From Balanoglossus misakiensis (taxonomy: Eukaryota > Hemichordata), in NCBI GenBank assembly GCA_040954595.2, contig CM082593.2:9796001-9860000 (forward strand): DNA of 64,000 nucleotides, in the 5' to 3' direction. The notes under the pieces are model-generated. The model had not been told where the DNA came from and made no database searches. It saw nothing but the letters and a program-made list of their open reading frames with translations. The translations under genes were made by a program, and so were the position numbers. Positions 9,990 to 21,600 of this stretch are shown here, piece by piece. Each line of letters starts with the position of its first letter. The stretch's first letter is position 1.

Positions 9990-10940
9990 GTGGTATTAGG
10001 TCAATAACAACAAATTAAGTCCAAACGTTGGCCACGCTTCCTACTTTAATATAGCACAAGTATGAAAAAACGACCTGCTTTCATTGAGAGCAGCGCCCGC
10101 AAGTGAGTTTTTTAGAAAATTTGATCAAATTCATGATGAATCGAATTGAATCGATGTTTATTCCAGCTGGGAGCACTTTATAGACTACAAAGTTGTTTTG
10201 TTAGATGGGTAAAATTTAAGACCACTCGACCAATGCAGAGGGAAGTTGTCAAAATCGACGAAACAAAGCGAGAAAATGGCAATTTGCGCTGTCGACATAT
10301 TTCTTCTCCTGCCTCGAATTATCAATCCCATGGAACCCCCCCCCCCCCCGGCGCGCCCGAAAAAAATATATATCAATCAGGGATCATCATAAAACTCGAC
10401 TATGAATCGGACATGAAATCAAACTCGACGATGGAAAAGCAGCCGATTCCGAGATAAACGCATCCCGATAGGATGAGAACTCCGCCATGTGACTTCATCT
10501 AATTTCTCTGCAAACATGGAGGGGTTGTACGTTGGTAATGTGTTTACAAAGCAAAGTTAAGACATAAGTCCGAACATGACCGTGGTCCGAAGCTTGGACA
10601 CTCTTATCAAACAGAGCAGTACAGTGTGTGGAGACATCGCCCGTAAGACACACCACCGGCCCTGCCACACTGAGCTGCAATATGCTCTTGGCTCGTAGCC
10701 GTCCCAGTCGGTAACAAGTCGTTACGGCACTTATTCTTATCGGTTCGGCCTTTAATGTACGCGACCCCGGCCGTTTCGTCCTAGCTGCAAACCGATTCTT
10801 CAATTTGCAGTTCAGTAAAGTTGGCGAACGGGATAGTCTGTTAACGGAAAACGCAGGCCTATACACAGTGCTGGCGAACGGGACAAAAGGCCACAATAAA
10901 AGCGAGCGTGTTGTCAGATCAGTGGGACTATCATAACACG
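9990..10940. other. CpG-richer unassigned segment
   Basis: CpG content is visibly higher than in the flanks and there is a 12-C tract around 10337-10348. Open frames exist on both strands (for example 10495-11046 minus), but none shows a recognisable domain, and the latter overlaps the retrotransposon tail antisense. It may hold a promoter or part of an older element. Confidence 0.4.
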
Positions 10941-10947
10941 AATACAT

Positions 10948-11430
10948 AACATGTGGAAGGGCTAGGCCTAATTTTCTCCTGAGAAAGTTCAATTCGTGTT
11001 CTGTCGATGTGAAATTGTGTTTATTTAATGCTTTTTGTAATAACATTTATGACTTTCATTTATGGTGCGATTATAATATCCGGAATATCATCGTATGTCA
11101 CAACAATGCACTTCGAAGACTTCTTGGTCACCCGGACACGAAAGTGCCTCTAAAATATTTGTTCTAAACGCCGTAAACTGCTTCTCCGTCATGAGAAGAA
11201 AAGTCGCTTTTAATTTTTCTGTTCGTCTCTGTACTAGTCCCAATGTTTTGATCAATCGTCTTGTCTCATGAGATATGCGCTTTTATGGACTACATACCCA
11301 CTGGATTGACATTTTACATTGATTCTTAAAACTATTATATTTTTTACATTTATTTTATTTATTACTTTTCTAGTGTTTTTGTCAGTTTTTGTAACCTATT
11401 TCTATGGACGGTTGTGTCTGAAATAAAGAT
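10948..11430 (+). pseudogene. 3' end of a non-LTR retrotransposon reverse transcriptase, decayed
   Basis: On the plus strand the sequence reads like the C-terminal tail downstream of the catalytic core in LINE-type reverse transcriptases. It runs LLRKFNSCSVDVK, then LFNAFCNNIYDFHLWCDY, then NNALRRLLGHP. A stop at 11165-11167 is bypassed by a frame shift to NCFSVMRRKVAF and SVRLCTSPNVLINRLV, with further stops at 11269 and 11320. The order of these blocks fits jockey/CR1/L2-like ORF2 tails. The catalytic palm is absent, as expected for a 5'-truncated copy. The following AT-rich stretch with GAAATAAAGATAATAA to about 11430 would be its 3' UTR and tail. It is inactive. Confidence 0.72.
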
Positions 11431-11439
11431 AATAATTAC

Positions 11440-13060
11440 GATCCCGAGATTACGATAAGCATAGGGACATTATAACGAGCCAACGTGAAACTGACATGGA
11501 AACGATCGACAGTACGGTAGAGCACAGTGACTGCTGGTAGAGCGAGCGTGTTGCTGTGCGGGAGGCATTTACCATGTTTGTTTACAACACACACCGACAT
11601 GACCTGTGGCCGCAGTTGCAGCCTCCTAAGCGACCTAACCCAAGCAGTTTACGATCTCGGGTATCGTGGTCTGACTGACCAAAATGACACAGAAAGAGAA
11701 ACACATTAGGAAGTATTATAGCTCTGTTTCCTCGAAGTCGAATAAGTGTTCACAACACAAGGCACATCAAACCCGTTGCTCAGACATCGGAAGTTTGCAG
11801 TTCGCTTGCCTGGTTTGAAATGCGTGGCTGTGGTAGAAATTACCCACTGTGCCCCCCCCCCCCGATTTTATTGTGTAGACAATGAGGCACTCACACTCAA
11901 AAAGCAAATGAGATATTCTTTCGAATGCGAGCATGTTCCAGAGCGTTCTAAAGAAATAAAATATGCAGCTGTAGCATGTATGCATATTCATTAGTGTGTC
12001 GTAATGCTAACTTTGGTCTGTGATTGGGTAACACGTTCTACTCACCATAACAACAGGTGATCATTGATCCGTTTCCGGTGTGCGACGCCGGGTTTCGACC
12101 ACTTTCCTTCTACTTGCCGCGGGATCAAGACGTCTTTTCGGTAGGCTCATAATCGAATCATTGCTTTTAGTACAATAGCCTATTTAGCTATGTTACCGTC
12201 ACTCGATTGATTTGTCTGGTATTGGGTGACTTGCAGCTATCCGTACAACACCTTGTAGTTGAACAGAAGTAGGTTTAATTCCAGAAACAATTCCGAGCTA
12301 CGGGCGTGCAGCTAGCCTGTCGGCTATTCTGGGTATGGCTGCGCTGGCTCCCGAATCAGGAGACCAGGAAGTCATAATCGAGAAAGTCTAGTCATATTTA
12401 TAGGGTTATATTTTGTGAGAATTTTATTGCTAGGCCTCTTGCCTAAGCGCACGTAGGGCCAGTTTGTGAGATTGAAAAGGATGGCAGCGCTGCAGGATGT
12501 TTAGTGTCAAAATAGTCGACCATACTGTCGAACGGTTGTGGCAAAATGGCACGTCACTGTGGCGACATAAGGTACGGGTAGAACGTTTTTCTCTGGAAAG
12601 TCTCTTTGCTGGTGGACGGAACGATAGTTCCATACGTATAGTCTTTGTTTAGCGGAAGGTCAGGAAACCACGGTATTTTTCCATACATAATTCCATACGT
12701 TCTTTGAGGTTTTTATATGAGTCACCTCAGTGTTTGCAGGTGTTTTTTTTTTATTTTACGGTTTAAACGTGGTTGGTGTATTTTCGCTTTTCTGGTGAGA
12801 TTTCCACCTCTCCGTTGGCATACTTAAAAAATTATCCTAATTTTTATTGGGAAAACCGATAAAACCAAAACCACAACTAAAGAAAATGTCTTAAACATTT
12901 TAACTTAGGCATTGTAATCTGTTTGGTGATAACCCTTTTAGCTTTGAGAGATAACCGATTTGATGTTTTAGTATAAGCCAATTTTTTGACCAGGGCGACA
13001 AGGATTTTTTCTCCTAGAGTCGTGTTGCTTGGAAGCATACTTTTGTATGTGTGGTCCCAG
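11440..13060. other. CpG-richer unassigned segment
   Basis: No gene is supported. A short ATG frame at 12335-12391 (MAALAPESGDQEVIIEKV, then stop) has an alanine-rich start and could be a first coding exon, but no convincing donor follows. A 10-C tract lies near 11853. The stretch lacks the repeat families found on both sides. Confidence 0.35.
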
Positions 13061-13069
13061 TTGATGAAA

Positions 13070-13450
13070 ACCTGGTTGATGAAAAATGTGCATATTTATA
13101 ATTTTGTAGCAATTTTTGCCATTTTTGGTCAATAATTGTTTCCTCTAAAACCGCTTGTGAGATTGCTTTCAAATTTGGTAGGCTTGTTCCTTGGGGATAA
13201 TTAAATGAGATGTTTAAAAAAATACTTGAAATTTACATATTTGCGTTTTGTGTGTGAAAGTTGTGGAATTTCTCATCAAAAATTATTTTCTTTCAAACTG
13301 CATGTCAGATCGCCTTGAGCTTTGGTAGGCATGTTCCCTGAAGCGATTGAAGTAAGATATTGTACAATTTTGGAGAAAATACTGATTTTTCTGAAACTGC
13401 ATATGGGATTGCTTTGAAATTTGATAGGAATATTCCAATGGGTAACCCAA
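13070..13450. repeat. degenerate ~150-bp repeats, block 2
   Basis: Three diverged copies, near 13148, 13295 and 13391, belong to the family in 9.4-9.97 kb. One copy shares the tail GTAAGATATTGTACAATT with the unit near 9900, so the two blocks derive from one array or one duplication. Confidence 0.65.
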
Positions 13451-13949
13451 GTTTTGTCTGATTGTGTTGATTACCCTATACTGAGACTCACTAAGTACAC
13501 TATATGTTTATATTACTAGGGAGTTCAGAATCCAATATGGCCACCATTCAAAGTGGGACATGCTGTATAATCTGATTGATTTCTAAACTTGTCATATTTT
13601 AATTTCTCGGTCTTGCAAATAAAGATAAAATGCCAAAAACTGAGTAACTTTCGTTTCTTCCCGCTTGTTAACGTCATATGTTGGTGTTGTCCATTACAAC
13701 GATTATCATCTAAGCGTCCCGAAACACTGATAAGAACTCCAATATAATTAGCCAGAGTAAACTGAGATTTTTATGCTGAAGTCGGCATATGGTCTTTTTC
13801 CTCCTACTGGGAAAGTGGCTAGAGTCAATCAGTGCATAATGGCAGCATTACATGGCACTGAATAAATGGCAGGGGTATTTACATCTCTGTATTTTTTTCA
13901 CTTAAACCATTATAAATCTCTAACAGTATATTATAATATTGTGTATGCA

Positions 13950-15285
13950 ACTTGGAGATGCGTTTTACTTCAGAGTTGGAAGTATTTTTTAGTAAAGTCT
14001 GGGAAGTGACATGTCTTCAAAGTGATTGATGTTATCTGCTAAGAGCTGAATGCCCATGGATGTTCTTTCCTAGATTTTACATTTTCTTAGCATTTCATAG
14101 ACCTGTGTATAATTATAATTTCAGTTATATATTCTAATTTGAGTTTAGGAAGGGTATGCATGGAATTAAAGTAATTATTCTGTAATTACCCAACCAAATA
14201 TGTTGTCTAACTAATGGATATTTTGATTGTCAATTTGCACAGGCAACATTATTGAAGTAGCATTAAGAGTAGTTGATAATATAGCAGAGCTTCTAACTGG
14301 AAAGAAGAGCTTAGTAAATTTATCAGCTCATAATATTCCTTTAACCAATGAACTTTATATGAACTTGCACACCTGCGTTAAAGATACAGGGATTAATGTT
14401 CAGGAAACCTTACCAGCTCTAGTAAATTTATTTGAGCCAGAAATTGAATTACCAAAAAAAAATCAGTAATTTCATAAAGACACAGTCAGAAAAGAAACAG
14501 AGAAAGCCAGCAAGGAAGGGAGAAAAGTGGAATACATGAACGACACAGTTTGCTTAAAATACGTGTGTGTGCTGTAAAAACTGTATGGTGCAACGGCGTC
14601 AATTTTTATGATTTATAAGCAGCCAGTCTTTCCATGCATATCATACCAAAATTTAATATGAAATTCTTGTTAATGTTAATAGTCTACAAGGATAGTACAG
14701 GTAACATGTTGAAATTAAACTATCAAACTTTCTCCACTTTTGATATCCGCTCGACACAGGCAAGCAAAAGGGCCGATCTGAGACTATGACTTGAATGATG
14801 GCAATTTTTGCTGTCCAGAGGTAACTGTATAGCATTTATTTGGTAGTAATATCAGCTTTATGATTGCTAAAAATACATCAGAATTTAAATATTTCCACTT
14901 ACTACAGTGATTGAACTGATTTTCAGCAAATTGCAGTGTATAAACAAATATTGCCATCTAATGAAATGTCAACCCAATTAAGGCCGCCTATTTGCAATGG
15001 TAAAATGCTAGGTTTACCATATTTGAGCGCCTGGGAATTTGAATTATAATCCAGATATCAAAAACTTAAGTCACTATCTGTATCTGCACATATATTGTAA
15101 TATAATCTGAAAATTTCGTGAAAATTAGATCAAACATGATCGAGACACAGAAGATCAAACATTGCAAATTTTCATATTTTACCATGGTGCCATGCAAAAA
15201 ATAGAGAGATTTTTTTTACAAGTTTTGATGATCTCCTGTAAAACTGAAAGAAGTAATCTTCTGTGAATCTTGCATTTTTATGTTG
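13950..15285 (+). repeat. exon-bearing cassette, copy 1
   Basis: This is the first of three near-identical ~1.3-kb segments, starting near GGAGATGCGTTTTACTTCAG. It includes a splice-acceptor-flanked ORF and about 800 bp of downstream noncoding DNA. The other copies start near 15369 and 19694. Copy 1 has none of the ~1-kb repeat family on its left side and meets it on its right at about 15286. Confidence 0.85.
14243..14469 (+). other. unrecognised exon-like ORF, copy 1
   Basis: An acceptor (CAATTTGCACAG, ending 14242) precedes an open frame starting GNIIEVALRVVDNIAELLTG and continuing for about 75 codons to a stop at 14469. The peptide is amphipathic and leucine-rich, with the segment ELYMNLHTCVKDTGINVQ, then LFEPEIELP and a lysine run. 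Amino-acid composition looks like real helical protein and not translated noncoding DNA. The frame enters in phase 1, so an upstream exon is needed. The 3' side could end at a stop or at a weak donor (GTAATT at 14466). The family was not recognised. Copies at 15656 and 19981 differ at few positions. Confidence 0.5.
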
Positions 15286-15655
15286 GAACCATGCAAACCA
15301 CTTTGGCCCCTGCAATGCAGCATGTTGCTTTAATTGTCTTCTTCATGGTTGCCATATTGGATTTTTTGGAGATGCGTTTCACTTCAGAGTTTGAAGTTTT
15401 TTTAGTAAAGTCTGGGAAGTGACATCTCTTCAAAGTGACTGATGTTATCTGCTAAGAGCTGAATGCCCATGGGTGTTCTTTCCTAGATTTTACATTTTCT
15501 TAGCATTTCATAGCCCTGTTTATAATTATAATTTCAGTTATATATTCTAATTTGAGTTTAGGTAGAGTATGCATGGAATTAAAGTAATTATTCTGTAATT
15601 ACCCAACCAAATATGTTGTCTAACTAATGGATATTTTGATTGTCAATTTGCACAG

Positions 15656-15891
15656 GCAACATTATTGAAGTAGCATTGAGAGTAGTTGATAATATAGCAG
15701 AGCTTCTAACTGGAAAGAAGAGCTTAGTAAATTTATCAGCTCATAATATTCCTTTAACCAATGAACTTTATATGAACTTGCACACCTGCGTTAAAGATAC
15801 AGGGATTAATGTTCAGGAAACCTTACCAGCTCTAGTACATTTATTTGAGCCAGAAGTTGAATTACCAAAAAAAAAATCAGTAATTTCATAA
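15656..15891 (+). other. unrecognised exon-like ORF, copy 2
   Basis: This is the same exon-like frame as at 14243, with the identical acceptor (ends 15655). It differs at VHLFEPEVE in place of VNLFEPEIE and by one extra A in the A-run. That shifts the final residues, so the frame closes at 15891 instead of directly after the run. The body of the frame is otherwise intact. The length difference argues that the frame downstream of the A-run is not under strong constraint. Confidence 0.5.
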
Positions 15892-16518
15892 AGACACAGT
15901 CAGAAAAGAAATAGACAAAGCCAGCAAGGAAGGGAGAAAAGTGGAATACATGAAAGACACAGTGTGCTTAAAATACATGTGTGTGCAGTAAAAATTGTAT
16001 GGTGCAACGGCGTCCATTTTCATGATTTATAGCCAGCCAGTCTTTCCATGCATATCATACCAAAATTTAATATGAAATTCTTGTTAATGTTAATAGTCTA
16101 CAAGGATAGTACAGGTAACATGTAGAAATTAAACTATCAAACTTTCTCCACTTTTGATATCCACTCGACACAGGCAAGCAAAAGGGCCGATCTGAGACTT
16201 TGACTTGAATGATGGCAATTTTTGCTGTTCAGAAGTAACTGTATAAAATGTTTTTGGTAGTAATATCAGCTTTATGATTGCTAAAATACACAAGACTTTA
16301 AATGTTTCCACTTACTACAGTGATTGAACTGATTTTCAGCAAATTGCAGTGTATAAAAAAATATTGCCATCTAATGAAATGTCAACCCAATATGGCCGCC
16401 CATTTGCAATGGTAAAATGCTAGGTTTACCATATTTGAGCGCCTAGGAATTTAAATTATAATCCAGATATCAAAAACTTAAGTCACTATCTGTATCTGCA
16501 CATATATTGTATTATAAT

Positions 16519-16947
16519 ATACCTCATGCTAATACTGTGCCGTGATTCGCCAGAATCCGTCACGTGATAGGAAAATAGAATCGACTATGAACCGTTAGGG
16601 AAATAGCAGAAAAAATATAAACCGGTCACATGACAAACGTGGTCACGTCAATCAGCGTCGCGTCTGACACAATGGCCACCGCTGAAGATGTCGTCTGCCA
16701 ACCTCAAGAGAAAATTGCATGATTTTCCAAACTGTCAGCATGAGGTTTATTATAAAACACCTATAGCCTGGCCTATATTCGGGCCATAGCAGCCGTTTTT
16801 ACCCCCACGTGGCTGTGAGTTACCAGAATCATACGCTATTTCCCTCGGCCTGCAGCCTCGGGAAATAGCATATGATTCTGGTAACTCACAACCCCTCCGG
16901 TGTAATAAACGGCCGCTATGGCCCTCATGGCCAGGCAATAGGTGTTC
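16519..16947. mobile_element. hairpin-bearing non-autonomous DNA transposon in cassette copy 2
   Basis: Alignment to cassette copy 1 shows clean extra DNA between flanks ATTATAAT (16511-16518) and AATATAAT (16948-16955), a probable 8-bp target duplication with one mismatch, as in hAT-like elements. The right half is a strong hairpin (16756-16843 paired with 16861-16947, 17-nt loop). The left part resembles the left part of the satellite insertion at 49487: both have ACCTCA, a GTGATT motif and TCACGTGATA in the same order. No protein is encoded. Confidence 0.7.
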
Positions 16948-17717
16948 AATATAATCTGGAAATTTCGTGAAAATTAGATAAAACATGATTGAGACACGGA
17001 ACATCAAACATTGCAAATTTTCCTATCTTACCATGGTGCCATGAAAAAATAGAGAGATTTTTTTACAAGTTTAGATGATCTCCTGTAAAACTGAAAGAAG
17101 TAATCTTCTGTGAATCTTGCATTTTTATGTTGGAACCATGTTAACCGCTTTGGTCCCTCAAATGCTGCTTTTAGTAAATGTTTTAATTGTCTTCTTCATG
17201 GCGGCCATATTGGATTTTCGGATAACCTTTAAAAGTTGACATTTTTTTCAAAAACTACAGGGCCAATCAAGTTCTAATTTACTGTGCGGTTCAATGTTTG
17301 ACAATAATATCATTAGTGGTCATGTGGCTTTGGATTTTTGAAAAAATATCATTAAAAAATTTCAAAAATCTTTTTCTAATCAAGTTTTCAAGTAAATTGT
17401 GATTGGGTAAACCTTATTGAAGCCAAATTGGATTTTCTGATCTCCAATAAAAGACTAAAATTTCCTATTTCTAGCTTGCTCATTGAAACCACACAAATTC
17501 TTTTTATGGATATGAGTCACCATATGACCAGAATATATCACAATTATTAGACTACTTTCACATGTTCTTTGATCAAGTTTTTACAGAACTTAATTAAACA
17601 ATGTGTTTGCGACTCTCGCATGTCCTTTGATCCAGTAATTCCAGAACTTATTTTATGTGGATATGCCTCTTGTTAAAAACCACCACAGTCATAATTTTGT
17701 TCACATGAGTACGACTG

Positions 17718-17815
17718 CTGCCAGGACATAACCCAAATCTTTTGATAATTTTGGCAATGACCTTTGCTGCCAGGACATAACCCAAATCTTTTGATAATTT
17801 TGGCAATGACCTTTG
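17718..17815. repeat. 49-bp local tandem duplication
   Basis: The segment starting CTGCCAGGACATAACCC is repeated at 17718 and 17767 with near-perfect identity. It lies inside one copy of the ~1-kb family and is absent from the others, so it is a recent slippage-type event. Confidence 0.85.
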
Positions 17816-18283
17816 ATCTACTATCCCATGCCTTGGAATAAACAGCAAATACAGTCTTCAAATTTTTTTTGGCTGGAACACCTAATGAAGTATTAAACTT
17901 TTACACAATAATTATGTACATAAGCTATTTAAAGTGAACCAAAAGAGCTTAGAAGTCTGGTTTTTGTTGGACACAGCTCAGTTTGATATCAAAATTTGTT
18001 GGCCAAAATTTGCGTGACCTCTGGCTTACTTACCATTTCTCAGCATCCATAACAGATAAAGCCTTTGCTTTCTGTTGGAACCATGCTAACCGCTTTGGTC
18101 CCTCCAATGCTGCTTTTAGTTTTAATTGTCTTCTTCATGGCGGCCATATTGGATTTTCGTATAACCTTTAAAAATTGACATCTTATAAAACAACTACAAG
18201 GCAAATCAAGTTCTAATTTACTGTGCGGTTCAATGACAATAATAAAACTTGAATAAACAATTTGTTTGCGACTCTCGCACGTC

Positions 18284-18369
18284 CTTTGATCCAGTAATTC
18301 CAGAACTTATTTTATGTGGATATGCCCTTTGATCCAGTAATTCCAGAACTTATTTTATGTGGATATGCC
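18284..18369. repeat. 43-bp local tandem duplication
   Basis: The segment CTTTGATCCAGTAATTCCAG and the following bases to TATGCC appear twice, at 18284 and 18327. Other copies of the family have it once. Confidence 0.85.
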
Positions 18370-19980
18370 TCTTGTTAAAAAGCACAACAGTCATGATTTT
18401 GTTCACATGAGTACTGCTGCTGCCAGGAAATAACCAAAATATTTTGCTAATTATGGCAATGACCTTTGATCTACTTTTCCATAAGTTGGCATGCACAGCA
18501 GATACAGTCTTCAAATTTGGAGGACTGAAACAACTAATGAAGTATTAAACTTTAACACAATAATTTTGTACATAAGCTATTTCAAGTAAACAAATGGAGC
18601 TTACAAGTCTGGTTTTTGTTGGACACTGATCAGTTTAAGATCAAAAATTTGTGTCACAATTTTGCGTGACCTCTGGCTTACTTTACCATTTCTTGGCATC
18701 CACAACAAAACAGCCTTTGCTTTCTGTTGGAACCATGCTAACCGCTTGGGCCTGTCCCATTTCTTCTTAATGGTGGCCATATTGGATATTCTGATAACCC
18801 TTAAAAATTGACATCTTTTCAACAACTACAAGGCAAATCAAGTTCTAATTTACTGTGCGGTTCAATGTTTGACAACAATATCATTAGTGGTCATGTCACT
18901 TTGGTTGCCATATTGGATTTTTGAAAAATCTCATGAAAAATTTCACAAATCTTTTTCTAATCAAGTTTTCAAGTAAATTGTGATTGGGTAAACTTTATTG
19001 AGCCAAATTGGATTTTCTGATCTCCGATAAAAGACTAATATTTCCTATTTCTAGCCTGCTCATTAAAACCACACAAATTCTTTTTATGGATATGAGTCAC
19101 CATATGACCAGAATATATCACAATTATTAGACTACTTTCACATGTTCTTTGATCAAGTTTTTACAGAACTTGATTTAAACAATTTATTTGCGACTCTCGC
19201 TTGTCCTTTGATCCAGTTATTCCAGAACTTATTTTATGTGGATATGCCTCTTGTTAAAAAGCACAGCAGTCATGATTTTGTTCACACGAGTACTACTGCT
19301 GCCAGGACAAAACCCAAATCTTTTGATAATTTTGGCAATGACCTTTGATCTACTATCCCATGCCTTGGAATGTACAGCAGATACAGCCTTCAAATTTGGT
19401 GGACTGGAACACCTAATGAAGTATTAAACTTTAACACAATAATTATGTACATAAGCTATTTCAAGTTAACCAATAGAGCTTAGAAGTCTGGTTTTTTGTT
19501 GGACACTGATCAGTTTGATATCAAATTTTGTTAGCACAATTTTGCATGACCTCTGGCTTACTTTACCATTTCTTGGCATCCACAACAGAAACAGCCTTTG
19601 CTTTCTTTTGGAACCATGCTTACCACTTTGGTCCCTCCAATGCAGCATGTTGCTTTAATTGTCTTCTTCATGGTTGCCATATTGGATTTTTTGGAGATGC
19701 GTTTAACGTCAGAGTTGGAAGTATTTTTAGTAAAGTCTGGGAAGTGACATGTCTTCAAAGTGACTGATGTTATCTGCTAAGAGCTGAATGCCCATGGGTG
19801 TTCTTTCCTAGATTTTACATTTTCTTAGCATTTTATAGACCTGTGTATAACTATAATTTTAGTTATATATTCTAATTTGAGTTTAGGTAGAGTATGCATG
19901 GAATTATAGTTATTATTCTGTAATTACCCAACCAAATATGTTGTCTAACTAATGGATATTTTGATTGTCAATTTGCACAG

Positions 19981-20222
19981 GCAACATTATTGAAGTAGCA
20001 TTGAGAGTAGTTGTTAATATAGCAGAGCTTCTAACTGGAAAGAAGAGCTTAGTAAATTTATCAGCTCATAATATTCCTTTAACCAATGAACTTTATATGA
20101 ACTTGCACACCTGCGTTAAAGATACAGGGATTAATTTTCAGGAAACCTTACCAGCTCTAGTACAATTTTTTGAGCCAGAAATTGAATTACCCCCCCCCCC
20201 CCCCAAAAAAAATAAAAAATAA
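19981..20222 (+). other. unrecognised exon-like ORF, copy 3, with expanded homopolymers
   Basis: It has the same acceptor (ends 19980) and the same frame as copies 1 and 2, with substitutions giving VVVNIAEL, GINFQETL and QFFEPE. At the lysine codons a run of about 14 C followed by long A-rich repeats has expanded, replacing the original end with prolines and lysines. The body stays open. The expansion indicates that the C-terminal end is not constrained here. Confidence 0.45.
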
Positions 20223-20250
20223 AAAATAAAAAAAATAAAAAAAAATAGTA
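20190..20250. repeat. poly-C / A-rich microsatellite
   Basis: About 14 consecutive C are followed by A-rich AAAATAAAAAAT-type repeats. This is an expansion of the short A-run in the other two cassette copies. The minus strand carries the G-run. Confidence 0.9.
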
Positions 20251-21060
20251 ATTTTATAAAGACACAGTCAGAAAAAAAAAACAGAGAAAGCCAGCAAGGA
20301 AGGGAGAAAAGTGGAATACATGAAAGGCACAGTTTGCTTAAAATACGTGTGTATGCAGTAAAACTGTATGGTGCAACGGCGTCCATTTTTATGATTTATA
20401 GCCAGCCAGTCTTTCCATGCATATCATACCAGAATTTAATATGAAATTCTTGTTAATGTTAATAGTCTACAAGGATAGTACAGGTAACATGTAGAAATTA
20501 AACTATCCAACTTTCTCCACTTTTGATATCTGCTCGACACAGGCAAGCAAAAGGGCCGATCTGAGACTTTGACTTGAATGATGGCAATTTTTGCTGTCCA
20601 GAAGCAACTGTATAACATTTTTTTGATAGTAATATCAGCTTTATGATTGCTAAAATACACAAGAATTTAAATATTTCCACTTACTACAGTGATTAAACTG
20701 ATTTTCAGCAAATTGCAATGTATAAACAAATATTGCCATCTAATGAAATGTCAACCCAATATGGCCGCCCATTTGCAATGGTAAAATGCTAGGTTTACCA
20801 TATTTGAGCGCCTGGGAATTTAAATTATAATCCAGATATCAAAAACATAAGTCACTATCTGTATCTGCACATATATTGTAATATAATCTGAAAATTTCGT
20901 GAAAATTAGATCAAACATGATTTAGACACGGAACATCAAACATTGCAAATTTTCATATTTTACCATGGTGCCATGCAAAAAATAGAGAGATTTTTTTTAC
21001 AAGTTTAGATGATCTCCTGTAAAACTGAAAGAAGTAATCTTCTGTGAATCTTACATTTTT

Positions 21061-21600
21061 ATATAATTTGGTAAAATTCTTTGAAAAATGGTGAAGATAC
21101 TTGAGAATCTCAGTATTATTTGATGCGTTTGTACGCTGAAATCCGGTGAACCGATTTTGATAATTTTCTTTGTTATAACCTACTAAGATGTATAAACATT
21201 TTTATCAGAAAAATAAACGGCAATCTTGGAGTAAATTTTTAACTGATCTTCCTTATATAATTTTAATGGTCCAGCTGTTACAGGGACCACCAGCTATTTT
21301 ATTATAAACTGGTGGTAGGTCAGTGAATGCCTCTGTCTGATTGGACTAATTAATTTGTCATACTCGCATGTATTTTTACAGACAGTTTTTGGACAAAAAT
21401 CAGTTGTTGTTTTTTAGTGTAGCTTGTAAGATTGCTGTGACACATAACACTTTATTTGGCATAGTTAATTTTTTTATGTTTCCATAGTATTTAAATATTA
21501 ATGCCATATATGCTTGCCAATGTCGCCCCTGAATTTAATTCTGGTGAATACCTAATTTCTGAGTAATCCCCAAAGGGCACCACAGTGTCCTTTACATTAT
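21061..21600. other. unassigned DNA with a short hairpin
   Basis: This breaks both the cassette and the ~1-kb family. A small hairpin (GACCACCAG with CTGGTGGT) lies near 21285-21318. Its first 140 bp loosely resemble the ~150-bp degenerate repeats. No gene is seen. Confidence 0.4.

Larger units (their letters stand above)
15366..17130 (+). repeat. exon-bearing cassette, copy 2, with transposon insertion
   Basis: This has the same cassette order as copy 1 with a 429-bp hairpin element inserted at 16519. It is bordered on both sides by the ~1-kb repeat family: the left join follows CCATATTGGATTTTTT and the right join precedes TTGGAACCATG. Confidence 0.85.
19691..21060 (+). repeat. exon-bearing cassette, copy 3
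   Basis: This is the third cassette copy, again entered from the ~1-kb repeat at CCATATTGGATTTTTT. Its right end departs from copies 1 and 2 after the GTGAATCTTACATTTTTAT block, where unrelated DNA begins near 21061. Confidence 0.85.

Noticed and set aside
10495-11046. 183-codon minus-strand frame in the CpG-richer segment
   Set aside because: No recognisable domain, and its start region is antisense to the retrotransposon tail at 10948 onwards. CpG-rich DNA has fewer chance stops.
12335-12391. Short ATG frame MAALAPESGDQEVIIEKV as a first coding exon
   Set aside because: Composition is suggestive, but there is no acceptable donor before the stop and no downstream partner, so it is noted only within the region description.
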